Source: Alphaproteobacteria bacterium (GTDB taxonomy: Bacteria > Desulfobacterota > Binatia > UBA12015). From it: a stretch of 40,933 bases of DNA. Under the pieces are notes generated by a model that worked only from the letters and a program-made list of their open reading frames with translations, did no database searches and was not told the DNA's origin. The stretch lies in contig JAFMJW010000007.1 of assembly GCA_017853315.1 (NCBI GenBank), positions 1 through 40,933 of the forward strand. Reading direction: 5' to 3'. The translations under genes and the position numbers were made by a program. This document shows positions 1-9,692 of the stretch, in pieces (the first letter of the stretch is position 1; each line of letters opens with the position of its first letter).

Positions 1-31
1 GGCAGTCGTGCCGCGGCCCGGCGCGCGGGTC

Positions 32-880
32 TCAGTGGACGGCGGGCGCGTTGCGAACGAGCTGCGCGAGGGCTCTCCGGACGACCGCCCTCTCCGGGTC
101 GCCCGGCGCGCGCTCGCAGAACCGCTCGAGGTCGGCGATCGCGGCGTGGGTGCAGCCGAGGTGCTGGTAGAGGGCGGCGCGGTCGCGGAGCCAGTGAGGC
201 TGGTCGGGATTCAGGAGGACGAGCCGGTCCACGTCGGCGAGCGCGCGTTCCATCTCGCGTCGGCGGAGGTGGATCGCCTTCAGGTTGCGAAGCACCCGGC
301 TCAGGATCTCGCGGTGGCCCGGGGGGTGGGCGAGCAGGAGCGCGGCCGTCGACCCGACGTCCTCGACGCCCGCGGCGCGCAGTCGCCGGGTGAAGTCTTC
401 GGCGGAGACCTCGCGGCCACCGGTGAAGGCGTCGATCAGGGCCTCGCCGTGGCGTACCAGGAAGTGGCCGGGCGCGTTCACCCCGAAGGCGCGCTGGCCG
501 ATCCGGGCGGCGGCGGCGACGTAGAGGATCGAGAGCGTGATCGGGATGCCGCGGCGCCGGACGATCACCTGGTCGAGGAAACTGTTGCGCGGGTCGTCGT
601 AGTCGTCGGCCGCACCCTCGAAGCCGCGGCGCACGAAGATCTCGTCGACGAGCGCGCTCCTCGCCGCGGCCGGGTCCGCGTCCGAGCACAGGCGCGCGGC
701 GGCCGATGCGGCGATGCCGTCGACGAAGTCGAGCGAGTCGGCGAAGGCGAGCGCCGGGTTCTCCTCGGCGGCGACGAGCAGGGCGCCCTCGGCGAGATCG
801 GCCGAGGGAGACTCGGCGATGCGCACGAGGCGCGCGCGGATCTCCTGGATCGAATCCAAGGGCAAACCTTCCCTCGTCAT
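32..880 (-). CDS. SirB1-family transglutaminase-like/TPR protein
   Basis: The 282-residue product matches the SirB1 family: a transglutaminase-like domain at about residues 65-200, followed by a helical TPR-like tail at about 205-270. The hallmark stretch around residues 95-145 is present (an 'FLDQVIVRRRGIPITLS' segment, then 'GVNAPGHFLVRHG' and 'IDAFTGG'). Its biochemical role is not established for the family; bacterial members are often called regulators of sirC or are left uncharacterised. The ATG at 878-880 is used; upstream on this strand a TAG triplet abuts the start and no clear ribosome site is seen. The gene is divergent from the DHH phosphoesterase at 1012. Family assignment is good, function unknown. 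Confidence 0.85.
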   Translation of the reverse strand: MTREGLPLDSIQEIRARLVRIAESPSADLAEGALLVAAEENPALAFADSLDFVDGIAASAAARLCSDADPAAARSALVDEIFVRRGFEGAADDYDDPRNSFLDQVIVRRRGIPITLSILYVAAAARIGQRAFGVNAPGHFLVRHGEALIDAFTGGREVSAEDFTRRLRAAGVEDVGSTAALLLAHPPGHREILSRVLRNLKAIHLRRREMERALADVDRLVLLNPDQPHWLRDRAALYQHLGCTHAAIADLERFCERAPGDPERAVVRRALAQLVRNAPAVH

Positions 881-1011
881 CTACCACTCCGCCGTCTCGT
901 CGTCATGGGTGGCCCGCGGAGGCTCCTTCCCCCGCCGGACTGGCGGGCCGCAGGGGCGAGCGCTAAGCAACGCCCCACGCGCCGGCAGGATGTGAGAGGC
1001 CGCCGCGACCT

Positions 1012-2025
1012 ATGGGCCAATCGAAGGGACCCCTGGTCTCGCTGCTCGAGGCGGTGGAGGGAGGCGACCCGGTCGTCATCCTGCCGCACGACAACCCGGA
1101 TCCCGACGCGCTCGCGAGCGCCGCGGCGCTGCAATACCTGCTCGAGGAGGTCGGGGAGGTCGAGTCCGTGATCGGCCTCGGTGGCATCATCGGCCGGGCC
1201 GAGAACCGGGCGATGGTCAAGTACCTGAACATCCAGCTCGTGCCGGTGAAGGAGATCGCCTTCGGCCCGGCCTCCCGGGTCGTGCTGGTCGACACGCAGC
1301 CCGGGCGGTCGAACAACTCCCTCCCGCCCGAGGTGAAGCCGATCGGCGTGATCGACCACCACCCGGCCTACGGCAACCACGAGGGCGTCGCCTTCGTCGA
1401 CCTGCGCGACGAGTACGGCGCCACCTCGACGATCCTGACCGAGTACCTGCGCGACTCGCACGCGACGGTCGAGAGCAAGATCGCGACGGCGCTCTTCTAC
1501 GGCATCAGCGCCGAGACCCAGGACCTTGGCCGCGAGGCCACCCCCGCCGACTTCGCGGCGAGCCAGTTCCTCTACCCCTACGCGAACAAGCGTCGGCTCG
1601 GGAAGATCGAGAACGCGCGCGTGCCGCGCGAGTATTTCCGGACCTTCCGCGACGCGATCGAGGGAGCCGTGGTCTACGGCAAGGTCGTCGTGTCCGACCT
1701 GGGCGACGTGCTCTACCCGGACATGGTCGCCGAGGTCGCCGACTTCCTGCTGCGGCTCGACGAGGTCGACTGGTCGCTCGCCATGGGGACCTACAAGAAA
1801 TCGCTGCACGTCTCGGTCCGCACGACCGATCGCGAGGCCAATGCGGGCGACGTCCTCCAGAAGGTGCTCGGCAGCCGCTCGGCCGGTGGTCACGACATGA
1901 TCGCCGGCGGCAAGCTGCGGATCGAGGGCAACGGGCTCGAGCGCGAGAAGGTCGCCGTCCGGGTGAAGGAGCGCTTCCTCCGGCGCGTCGGCGTCGAGTC
2001 GGCGGAGTCGCGCGACCTCGTCTGA
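1012..2025 (+). CDS. DHH/DHHA1 family phosphoesterase (NrnA-like)
   Basis: The 337-residue protein has the DHH phosphoesterase motifs in order: H26-D27-N28-P29-D30-P31-D32 (motif I), D94 (motif II, 'VLVDTQPG'), D115-H116-H117 (motif III) and a motif IV-like aspartate in 'SAETQDLG'. A C-terminal DHHA1 domain carries 'GGHDMIAGG', the nucleotide-binding glycine motif. Relatives are Mn-dependent nanoRNases or pAp phosphatases that finish RNA degradation, or cyclic-dinucleotide phosphodiesterases; the exact substrate cannot be read here. A weak promoter (TGGCGG 941-946, 17-base spacer, TAAGCA 964-969) lies upstream. Convergent with QueG. Confidence 0.88.
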   Translation: MGQSKGPLVSLLEAVEGGDPVVILPHDNPDPDALASAAALQYLLEEVGEVESVIGLGGIIGRAENRAMVKYLNIQLVPVKEIAFGPASRVVLVDTQPGRSNNSLPPEVKPIGVIDHHPAYGNHEGVAFVDLRDEYGATSTILTEYLRDSHATVESKIATALFYGISAETQDLGREATPADFAASQFLYPYANKRRLGKIENARVPREYFRTFRDAIEGAVVYGKVVVSDLGDVLYPDMVAEVADFLLRLDEVDWSLAMGTYKKSLHVSVRTTDREANAGDVLQKVLGSRSAGGHDMIAGGKLRIEGNGLEREKVAVRVKERFLRRVGVESAESRDLV

Positions 2026-2070
2026 CGTCGCGATCGCGCCGCTGCCGAACGGCTGGCGCGCCGTCTCCGG

Positions 2071-2084
2071 GCGGGGCGCCCCGC
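2071..2084. terminator. GC palindrome between convergent DHH and queG genes
   Basis: A perfect 14-base palindrome (GCGGGGC/GCCCCGC) lies in the 126-base gap between two converging genes. There is no T-tract, so termination is only a suggestion from position. Confidence 0.3.
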
Positions 2085-2151
2085 GCCGCCCGCGCGCGGC
2101 CCTCGTCGGGGACGGTACCGCCCGCGACCGGCTGCAGGCGCGTCGGCTCGA

Positions 2152-3276
2152 TCAGCCGCCGCCCGCGAGCGCCGCGGTCGACTCGGCGCGGACCGCCTCG
2201 TCGGGATCGCGAAGTGCCGCATCGAGGGCGCGCCTTCCCCCCGGCCCACCGCCGTCGGGGAGCGTGCCCATCGCCCACGCGGCGTGCGCGCGGACCAGCG
2301 GGGCGTCGTGCGAGACGATCGCGGCGGCGAGGATCGGAACCGCGCCGGGCTGTCCGCCGTTGCCCAGGGCGACCGCGGCGTTGCGCGCGACCCGGATGCG
2401 CCCCGAGCGCCGCAGGGCGGTCGTCCCGTAGGCGCGGTCGAACGCGTCGTCGTCCATCGCGAGCAGGTCCGCGAGCCGTGGCGAGAGCTCCGTGCGATCC
2501 CGCCCCCGCTCTCCGCCGTTCCACGGGCACGGCTCCTGGCAGAGGTCGCAGCCGAACACCCATGCGCCGAGCAGCGGACGGAGCGGCGGGTCGATCGACC
2601 CCTTGTGCTCGATCGTCAGGTAGGAGATGCAGCGGCGCGGGTCGAGGCGGTAGCCGTCCTCGATCGCCGCCGTCGGGCAGGCGGCGACGCAGCGGTCGCA
2701 GGTGCCGCAGCGGTCGATCGCGGCATCGTCCGGCTCGATCTCGAGGTCGAGGAGCACCTCGGCGAGGAAGCCCCAGGAGCCTCGCTCCTCGTTCAGCGTG
2801 AGCGTGTGGCGACCGGTCCACCCGACGCCGGCCCGGGCGGCCCACTCGTGCTCGAACACCGCCCCGGTGTCCACGAAGACCGCGGTCCTGCAGCCGGGCG
2901 CGATCCGCGCGATCTCGTCGCGCCAGGCATCGAGCCCGCGCGCGATCACGTCGTGGTAGTCGGGTCCGTAGGCGTAGGCGGCGATGCGGCCGCGCATCTC
3001 GCGCCGCCAGTCGATCGGCGGTGGTGGCGGCTCGTGCGGCACGAACGCGCTCACGAGCGATCGCGCCCAGGGGTAGCGAGTGTGGGGATCGACGCGCGCC
3101 CTGCGGTGGTGGAGCAGGAATCGCATGTCGCCGGCCCGCCCCTCGGCGATCCAGCGTTCGTAGAACTCGCGGCGGTCGACCGGGCCGACGCGGGCCACCC
3201 GCGGGCGGGTGAAGCCGAGCCCGATGCCGGCCTCGAGGATGCGCCGGCGGCGCTCGTGTACGGTCACGCGGCGCAC
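2152..3276 (-). CDS. queG: Epoxyqueuosine reductase QueG with HEAT-like tail
   Basis: QueG reduces epoxyqueuosine to queuosine in the wobble base of GUN tRNAs, using cobalamin and two [4Fe-4S] clusters. This 374-residue protein has the expected layout: the active-site segment 'VDTGAV' with D136, the 'GVGWTGRHT' loop (151-159), the first cluster cysteines C190, C193, C196 and C200-Pro, then C243, C246 and C250-Pro ('CDLCQEPCPWN'), and a C-terminal helical repeat region (about 275-374) like the HEAT tail of typical QueG. The start is GTG at 3276, with a second in-frame GTG at 3267 equally possible. No other queuosine gene is in the window. Confidence 0.93.
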   Translation of the reverse strand: MRRVTVHERRRRILEAGIGLGFTRPRVARVGPVDRREFYERWIAEGRAGDMRFLLHHRRARVDPHTRYPWARSLVSAFVPHEPPPPPIDWRREMRGRIAAYAYGPDYHDVIARGLDAWRDEIARIAPGCRTAVFVDTGAVFEHEWAARAGVGWTGRHTLTLNEERGSWGFLAEVLLDLEIEPDDAAIDRCGTCDRCVAACPTAAIEDGYRLDPRRCISYLTIEHKGSIDPPLRPLLGAWVFGCDLCQEPCPWNGGERGRDRTELSPRLADLLAMDDDAFDRAYGTTALRRSGRIRVARNAAVALGNGGQPGAVPILAAAIVSHDAPLVRAHAAWAMGTLPDGGGPGGRRALDAALRDPDEAVRAESTAALAGGG

Positions 3277-3519
3277 AGCAGCATGCGGGACCGGGCCACG
3301 ACAAGAGGCGGAGACGGCGTCGGCGCGCTGGCCGGGGTGCCGTCCCTCGCGCTCGAGTCGTGCCCGACCTGCCGCCCGCGTGCGGCAAGACCTCGCCGAT
3401 CGTCACCGTCTCGTCGACCCTGGCGAAGCGACGCCGCCCGCGAGGCGCTCCCGGGCGGGCACGCCGGTTGCATTGGACGCGGTGGCCCCCGGAGGGGCCG
3501 GTCGAGGGACGAATCGACG

Positions 3520-4269
3520 ATGGCGCAGGCGGCGAGAGCACGAGAGGCGCGGCAGAGGCCCGGCGAGGACGCCGCGGTCGCCCTCCACCTGCCGCTCGTC
3601 CGGCAGGTGGCACGGCAGATGGCCGCGGCGCTGCCGCCGTCGGTCGAGGTCGAGGAAATCGAGAGCTGGGGCACCGACGGACTCCTCGACGCACTCCGCC
3701 GCTACGAGGAGGGCGAGTCGGCGAGCTTCCCGACCTACGCGAAGTTCCGCATCCGGGGAGCGATCCTCGACCAGCTCCGCGGTCTCGACTGGCTCTCGCG
3801 CACGGGTCGGGAACGGGCCAGTCGGCTCGAGCAGGGCCGCCTGCAGGTGGAACACCGGCTCGGTCGGCCGGCGACGCACGAGGAGGTCGCGGGTGCGCTC
3901 GGCGTCGACCTGGGCGAGTTCCATCGCTGGCTCGGCGAGGTCGGAGACCTGGTCCTCGTGTCCGTCGACGACCCGGAGGGCTGCGCGCTCGATCGGATCG
4001 GGCGATCGACGGGAATCGAGGCCGACGACCCGGCGGACGTCCTCGCCTCCCGCGAACGGACGCGCGACCTGTGTTCCGCGATCGAGCGGCTGCCCGGCAA
4101 GGAGCGCGAGGTGCTGCCGCTGTACTACGCGGGGGACCTCACGATGAAGGAGGTGGGCGCCCGTCTCGGCGTGACCGAGTCGCGCGTCTGCCAGCTCCAC
4201 GGACAGGCGATCGGCCGACTGCGCGAGATGCTCGCGGCCTGGGCTCCCGGGGCGGACGCGGGGCACTGA
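3520..4269 (+). CDS. RNA polymerase sigma factor, FliA/WhiG type
   Basis: This 249-residue protein is a sigma-28-like factor. Region 2 (about 20-90) contains 'HLPLVRQVA', 'LPPSVEVEEIESWGTDGLLDAL' in two adjoining parts and 'TYAKFRIRGAILDQLRGLDW'. Region 3 spans about 96-145 ('GRPATHEEVAGALGV'). Region 4 (183-238) ends in a helix-turn-helix with 'LTMKEVGARLGVTESRVCQLH'-like residues 207-227. FliA-type factors drive flagellar and motility genes, but no flagellar, chemotaxis or anti-sigma gene is in the window, so its regulon is unknown. ATG 3520 is preceded by GAGGGA about 10 bases upstream and gives the usual family length. It converges on the MobA-like gene. Confidence 0.9.
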   Translation: MAQAARAREARQRPGEDAAVALHLPLVRQVARQMAAALPPSVEVEEIESWGTDGLLDALRRYEEGESASFPTYAKFRIRGAILDQLRGLDWLSRTGRERASRLEQGRLQVEHRLGRPATHEEVAGALGVDLGEFHRWLGEVGDLVLVSVDDPEGCALDRIGRSTGIEADDPADVLASRERTRDLCSAIERLPGKEREVLPLYYAGDLTMKEVGARLGVTESRVCQLHGQAIGRLREMLAAWAPGADAGH

Positions 4270-4333
4270 GCGCAGCGGCGTCGCGGCGGGCGCTCGACGC
4301 GCGGAAAGAGCCGGTGCCCGCCGGGCACGCCGC

Positions 4334-5029
4334 TCACGTCGATCCGCGGCCGGCGCGCGCGCGAGCCTGCGCGAGTTCGGCGGGGTCGTTCACGCCGAGG
4401 AAGCTCGAGCCGTCGACGTCGAGCCGCGCGAGCGCCTCTCCTTCGACCGCGACGACCAGCATCGCGGCCCACGAGGCCGTGGGCCGCAGCTCGCCCTGCT
4501 CGAGCTGGGCCGCGTAGACCCGCGCCATCGACGCGCGCCGCAGGACGACGGGCATCGGCTCCCAGAAGCCGCCGCGCCGCGCGGCCACGACGTCGGGCTT
4601 CCCGGGTTGCTCCGCGAACTCGAAGAACCCGCGGACGAGATCGGGCGAGAGGAAGGGGAGGTCGCAGGGCGCCACGAGCACCGTGTCGGCCCGCGACTCC
4701 GCGAGCCCGGCGGCGAAGCCGGCGACCGGCCCCCTCCCGGGCGACGCGTCGCAGGCGAAGCGGAGGCCGCCGGGGCGGGCTGCGAACGCGGTCCCCGCCA
4801 GCACCTCGCGCAGCTCGCGCTCGGGTGCCACGGCCGCGGAGCCGGGTTCGCCGGCCGTCACCACGACGAGCTCGTCGCAGGCCCGCTCGAGCGCGTGCGC
4901 GACGCGGGCGACCATCGCCAGCCCCCCGACGCGGAGGAGTGCCTTCGGCTGCCCCATCCGCGAGGAGCGGCCGCCCGCGAGCAGGACCGCCCCGCGCGCG
5001 CGACGGGGCAGGTCGTCGGCCGTCCCCAA
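4334..5029 (-). CDS. Molybdenum cofactor guanylyltransferase-like NTP transferase
   Basis: The 231-residue protein belongs to the MobA/MocA nucleotidyltransferases that attach GMP or CMP to molybdopterin. The nucleotide-binding signature 'LLAGGRSSRMGQPKALL' is at residues 16-32 and the metal-binding 'APCDLPFLS' motif lies mid-protein. The C-terminal 'GVNDPAEL' resembles the MobA 'NTPEDL' element. The P-K in the first motif is MocA-like rather than the D-K of many MobA proteins, so the nucleotide cannot be decided. No other molybdopterin gene is nearby. It lies 16 bases downstream of the PfkB kinase and may be cotranscribed with it. Confidence 0.8.
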   Translation of the reverse strand: MGTADDLPRRARGAVLLAGGRSSRMGQPKALLRVGGLAMVARVAHALERACDELVVVTAGEPGSAAVAPERELREVLAGTAFAARPGGLRFACDASPGRGPVAGFAAGLAESRADTVLVAPCDLPFLSPDLVRGFFEFAEQPGKPDVVAARRGGFWEPMPVVLRRASMARVYAAQLEQGELRPTASWAAMLVVAVEGEALARLDVDGSSFLGVNDPAELAQARARAGRGST

Positions 5030-5045
5030 CGCCGGTCCGGCCGCC

Positions 5046-5957
5046 TCAGATGGTGTGGAAGTCCGTGAGCCGCAGGAAGGCCTGCCGGCGCGCCTCGATG
5101 TCGGCGCCCGAGAGCTCCCAGAGACGGCGCATGCCGAACTTCTCGACCACCAGCGAGGCGAGCACCGAGCCGTGCGCGATCGCGCGCCGCAGCGACGCCG
5201 CGTCGACCCGGCCGCCGTCGCGGGCGAGCGACCCGATGCACCCGCCGGCGAACGTGTCGCCGGCGCCGGTGGGGTCGAAGACCTCCTCGAGCGGGTAGGC
5301 CGGCATGGCGAAGGTCGAGCCGTGCTCGAAGGCGATCACGCCGTACTCGCCGCGCTTGATGAGCACGCGCTGCGGGCCCATCTTCAGGATCGCGTGGGCC
5401 GCCCGCACGATGTTGTGCTGCCCGGAGAGGAGGCGCGCCTCCTCGTCGTTCACCACCAGCAGGTGGACCCGCTCCAGCACCCGCATGAGCGCGGGCCGCG
5501 CGATGTCGAGCCACAGGTTCATCGAGTCGCAGGCGACCAGGCGCGGTTCCCGGAGCTGGTCGAGCACCTGGGCCTGCAGCACCGGGTCGATGTTGCCGAG
5601 GAACACGGTCTCGGCCGAGCGCAGGTGCTCGGGAACCTTGGGCGAGAAGGAGGAGAGCACGTTCAGCTGGGTGTCGAGCGTGTCCCGGTTGTTCAGGTTC
5701 TCGTGGTAGCGGCCCGACCAGCGGAAGCTCTTCCCCGGCGCGTGCTCGACCCCGGCGAGGTCGATGCCGCGTCCCGAGAGGTCGTCGAGGGTCGCCTTCG
5801 GGAAGTCCTCGCCGACCACGGCGACGATGGCGGTCTTCGTGCAGAAGCTCGCTGCGAGCGCGGCGTAGCCGGCCGAACCGCCGATCTCGCCCTCGACGCG
5901 TCCGGAGGGGGTCTCGATGTCGTCGAATGCGAGCGTGCCGACGATGAGCAGCGACAT
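5046..5957 (-). CDS. PfkB-family carbohydrate/nucleoside kinase
   Basis: A ribokinase-fold sugar kinase of 303 residues. The N-terminal substrate-binding part includes 'GGSAGYAALAAS' and the C-terminal PfkB signature 'DPTGAGDTFAGG' carries the catalytic aspartate and anion hole near residues 228-239. The substrate is not evident: relatives include adenosine kinase, ribokinase and sulfofructose kinases. The start 'MSLLIVGTLAFDDIETP' is typical of an adenosine-kinase-like subgroup common in deltaproteobacteria (family impression only). Upstream on this strand is an extended -10-like TGTTATGG nine bases from the ATG. Followed closely by the MobA-like gene. Confidence 0.85.
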   Translation of the reverse strand: MSLLIVGTLAFDDIETPSGRVEGEIGGSAGYAALAASFCTKTAIVAVVGEDFPKATLDDLSGRGIDLAGVEHAPGKSFRWSGRYHENLNNRDTLDTQLNVLSSFSPKVPEHLRSAETVFLGNIDPVLQAQVLDQLREPRLVACDSMNLWLDIARPALMRVLERVHLLVVNDEEARLLSGQHNIVRAAHAILKMGPQRVLIKRGEYGVIAFEHGSTFAMPAYPLEEVFDPTGAGDTFAGGCIGSLARDGGRVDAASLRRAIAHGSVLASLVVEKFGMRRLWELSGADIEARRQAFLRLTDFHTI

Positions 5958-6026
5958 GGGCGGCTTCCATAACAGGATCCCGCCTGCACGCCACGGGTCC
6001 CTGCGGACGGCGGCCGCGCCCCGGGG

Positions 6027-6683
6027 CTAGTCGAGGTCGCCCTGCCGGGGTGCCGGTCGCGCGACCTCGAAGAGGCCCAGGTCGGTGAGCAGGGCGTCGA
6101 CCGGCGCGTCGTGGGGCTCGCTCGGGACGCGTTCGAGCAGGTGGGCCGAGTGGCAGACGCCGATCGCGCGCCAGCCGAGATCGCGCAGGCCTCCGAGCAC
6201 GCGATCGTACGCGCCGCCGCCGCGCCCGAGCCGACGCCCGGCGCGATCGAGTGCGACCGCGGGCACGAGGACCGCCGCGGGGAGGGCGACGCGGGAGGGG
6301 TCGACGGCCGGGCCCGACGGCTCGAGGATGCCGCCGCGTCCGAGCGAGAACCCGGGCGGCGTCACGCCGTCCGCGACCGAGGCGAGGACGGTCGCAGCCG
6401 ACTTCCCGTCGAGGGCCACGAAGTCGATGCCCCCGTCGGCGCGCATGCGGGGCAGGAGGACGGACGCGCCGTCCCGGAGCGCCCGAAGGAGGATGCCGTC
6501 GACGGGAATCTCGCCCTCGGTGGCGAGGTATCCCGCGACCGTGCGCAGGCCCGCGATCGGAGCGTGGCGCTCGGCGGACTCCCGCGCGGACGCCACCTCG
6601 GATGCGCCCAGCCGCCGTCGTCGCTCGCGGAGGCGGCCGCGGAGCTCCCGCTTGTGCTCCGAGGGATCGTCGGCTCCCGGCAT
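6027..6683 (-). CDS. 5-formyltetrahydrofolate cyclo-ligase
   Basis: The enzyme converts 5-formyl-THF to 5,10-methenyl-THF with ATP, rescuing a dead-end folate. The 218-residue sequence has the N-terminal basic helix ('[15 protein letters not shown]'), the central '[11 protein letters not shown]' block and the C-terminal signature '[16 protein letters not shown]' that binds ATP phosphate. It is divergent from metK, which also draws on one-carbon units. A near-consensus -10, TACAAT (6692-6697 complement), ends eight bases before the ATG and no ribosome site is visible, so a leaderless transcript is likely. In many proteobacteria 6S RNA adjoins this gene; there is no room for it here. Confidence 0.92.
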   Translation of the reverse strand: MPGADDPSEHKRELRGRLRERRRRLGASEVASARESAERHAPIAGLRTVAGYLATEGEIPVDGILLRALRDGASVLLPRMRADGGIDFVALDGKSAATVLASVADGVTPPGFSLGRGGILEPSGPAVDPSRVALPAAVLVPAVALDRAGRRLGRGGGAYDRVLGGLRDLGWRAIGVCHSAHLLERVPSEPHDAPVDALLTDLGLFEVARPAPRQGDLD

Positions 6684-6691
6684 GGCGCGGA

Positions 6692-6721
6692 ATTGTACCC
6701 CCCGGGGGGGCTTGGTACACC
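6692..6721. promoter_or_regulatory. Overlapping divergent promoters of 5-FCL and metK
   Basis: On the plus strand TTGTAC (6693-6698), a 17-base spacer and TACACC (6716-6721) form a promoter for metK. On the minus strand TACAAT (6692-6697) is a strong -10 for the cyclo-ligase and reads back through the same bases. This creates the inverted repeat TGTACC-N14-GGTACA around a C6G7 core. Because the -35 of one promoter overlaps the -10 of the other, the two should compete. A regulator site on the inverted repeat is also possible. Confidence 0.55.
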
Positions 6722-6794
6722 CCGGCGTCCGCGTTCAGCGCGGCGGCCCCTCTCCGGTCGTCGCCCCACCCCTGGCCGAGAGGAACCTCGATCG

Positions 6795-7979
<1,185 letters not shown>

Positions 7980-8008
7980 GAGCGGCTTCCCGCGCCGCGA
8001 CGAGACGA

Positions 8009-8044
8009 CGAGGGCCCGCGCGGGACGTCCCGCGCGGGCCCTCG
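8009..8044. terminator. Perfect 36-base palindrome after metK
   Basis: Two perfect 18-base arms (CGAGGGCCCGCGCGGGAC and its complement) abut with no spacer between converging metK and the SCP2 gene. As RNA this makes a very stable hairpin with a minimal ACGT loop. No T-tract follows, so it may stop polymerase by strength alone or through Rho, in both directions. Confidence 0.65.
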
Positions 8045-8127
8045 TGCGTCGAGCCGCCGGCAGGACGGCGCGGGCGGCGACCCGGTGATCGCCGCCGCCC
8101 GCCGGCGCTTCGCGGAATCGTCCGGGC

Positions 8128-8694
8128 TCAGCGCCCGGTCGCCATCGCGACCTGCATCAGGAAGCCCATGTCGCCCTGGACCTTGATCTTGCCGGTCATG
8201 AAGGCTTCCTGGCCGTTCATCCGCCCCTCGTCCATCGCGATGCGGTCGACGAGTGCGACCGTCATCTCGGTCTTCGGCGCAGCGGCCCCGTTGAAGCACA
8301 TCTCCATCTCGAGCGGGTCGCCGTCGGGACGCGTCAGGTGGAGCACCATCGTGCCCTTCAGGCTTCGCGCCGCGGCACTGCCGCCGCCCTTGCCGGGCTG
8401 CTGGATCGGCAGGACCAGGCCGGGGACCGCGCCGTTGCGCGAGTTCACGGCGTCGAGCAGGTCCTTCGACGAGAGCTTGAAGGTGACGAGCGCCGGCTCC
8501 GGTGCCGGCCCCGCGGCGACGGTCATCTTGCCGTCGGCGACCTTCACGTTCCACTCGCCGCCTCCGTCGCCGGTGACCACGTAGTGCAGGCTCGCGTTCT
8601 CGGCCCCGGCTCCGTGGTCCTGGGTCGCGAAGCCCTCGGGCAGGATCTTCTCGAAGAATTCCTCGGCGCTGTTCACGGCAGGCTGGTCGGCCAT
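8128..8694 (-). CDS. SCP2 sterol-binding domain protein
   Basis: The 188-residue protein is a stand-alone SCP-2-like lipid-carrier fold: a beta sheet with 'GEWNVKVADGKMTVAAG' followed by 'VTFKLSSKDLLDAV', and a C-terminal 'FMTGKIKVQGDMGFLMQVA' helix, the classic SCP2 ending. Such proteins bind fatty acyl-CoA or sterol-like lipids in a hydrophobic tunnel; the ligand here is unknown. There is no signal peptide, so it should be cytosolic. An insert of glycine and alanine-rich sequence sits at about residues 100-108. The start has a strong AGGAGG nine bases upstream. It follows the SMP-30-like lipoprotein gene by 30 bases. Confidence 0.85.
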   Translation of the reverse strand: MADQPAVNSAEEFFEKILPEGFATQDHGAGAENASLHYVVTGDGGGEWNVKVADGKMTVAAGPAPEPALVTFKLSSKDLLDAVNSRNGAVPGLVLPIQQPGKGGGSAAARSLKGTMVLHLTRPDGDPLEMEMCFNGAAAPKTEMTVALVDRIAMDEGRMNGQEAFMTGKIKVQGDMGFLMQVAMATGR

Positions 8695-8724
8695 CGATCG
8701 ATTCCTCCTGGGTTCGGTTGAGGT

Positions 8725-9639
8725 TCAGGGCAGCAGCGGGAGTCCGGGCACCCCGAGCGGGACCGAGGCGACCGTGGTGCCGCTGCCGAGAGCGGGAAAT
8801 CCGTAGTTGGTGAACCAGGCGCGCCCCGGGTCGCGTCCGCGGCCCGCGCCGAAGGCGAGGCTCGCGGGGCCGGCGATGTCGCCCTCGACGACGTAGGGCC
8901 GGGGAGCGGCCGGCTCGCCGGCGGGCACGAGCCAGATCTGCCCGGCGCCGGTCACGAGCAGGTCGCCGTTCACGTCGAAGGCGATGCCGTCGGCGAGCAG
9001 GGTGCCGTTGGCGAACGTCCCGGGCGCGCCGACCGAGCCGTCGGTCACGTCGTAGTCCATGCGGACGACGCGGTTCTGCAGGGTTTCGGCGACGTAGAGG
9101 CGCCCGTCGGATCCGAACGCCATGCCGTTCGGCGAGATCACGCGGTCGGTGAGCGTCCGCTGTCCGCCCCCGTCCACGATTGCGATCTGCGGACGCCCGC
9201 CGAAGCCGCTCGCCGACACGAGCACGCGTCCGTCGGCGTCGAGGGCGATGCCGTTGGGGCTGTCGAGACCACTCGCGATCACGGTCTGCGAGCCGTCGGG
9301 CCCGACGCGAACGACCTTGCCGTCGGCGAACAGCGCGGCGAGGATCGCGCCGTCGGGCGTCGCGGCGAGCCCGGCGAGCTGTCCGCCGACCTCGGCGAAG
9401 GTCGACGACGCGCCGTTTCGCGAGACGCGGACGATGCGCCCGGTGGTGCTGCCGACGTAGAGGTTGCCCGCGCGGTCGAAACAGAGTCCCTCGGGACCGT
9501 CGAGGCCGGTCACCTCGGCGACGGCCGGGGGGGGCGGGTCGGGCAACGTCCGTGGTCCCGAGTCGACGTTGCCGCAAGCGACGAGGGTCAGGAAGGCGAG
9601 GGAAGTCCGGAGATGGCCTCGCGGAGACGAGAGTCTCAT
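8725..9639 (-). CDS. SMP-30/gluconolactonase-like beta-propeller lipoprotein
   Basis: This 304-residue protein has an N-terminal lipoprotein signal with lipobox LVA-C22, then a Pro-rich spacer and a beta-propeller of repeated blades such as 'GPEGLCFDRAGNLYVG', 'SPNGIALDADGRVLVS' and 'SPNGMAFGSDGRLYVA'. The NHL/SMP-30-like repeats are found in lactonases and in non-enzymatic virginiamycin-lyase-like proteins. The enzyme activity, if any, is not evident. The ATG at 9637-9639 follows GAGGAA at good spacing and places the lipobox correctly. It should be anchored in a membrane facing the periplasm or the outside. Confidence 0.8.
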   Translation of the reverse strand: MRLSSPRGHLRTSLAFLTLVACGNVDSGPRTLPDPPPPAVAEVTGLDGPEGLCFDRAGNLYVGSTTGRIVRVSRNGASSTFAEVGGQLAGLAATPDGAILAALFADGKVVRVGPDGSQTVIASGLDSPNGIALDADGRVLVSASGFGGRPQIAIVDGGGQRTLTDRVISPNGMAFGSDGRLYVAETLQNRVVRMDYDVTDGSVGAPGTFANGTLLADGIAFDVNGDLLVTGAGQIWLVPAGEPAAPRPYVVEGDIAGPASLAFGAGRGRDPGRAWFTNYGFPALGSGTTVASVPLGVPGLPLLP

Positions 9640-9692
9640 GGGCGTTTCCTCGGCTGAGAGGTCGGAGCAGGCGTGGCGGCCGCCCCCGGGGA

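Noticed and set aside
1505-3694. A 729-codon minus-strand frame overlapping the DHH gene and queG
   Set aside because: Arg/Pro/Ala-rich shadow of real genes in other frames.
6684-6794. SAM riboswitch or 6S RNA in the metK/5-FCL gap
   Set aside because: The gap is 111 bases, taken up by promoter-like boxes; no conserved riboswitch core or 6S-like long stem is visible.
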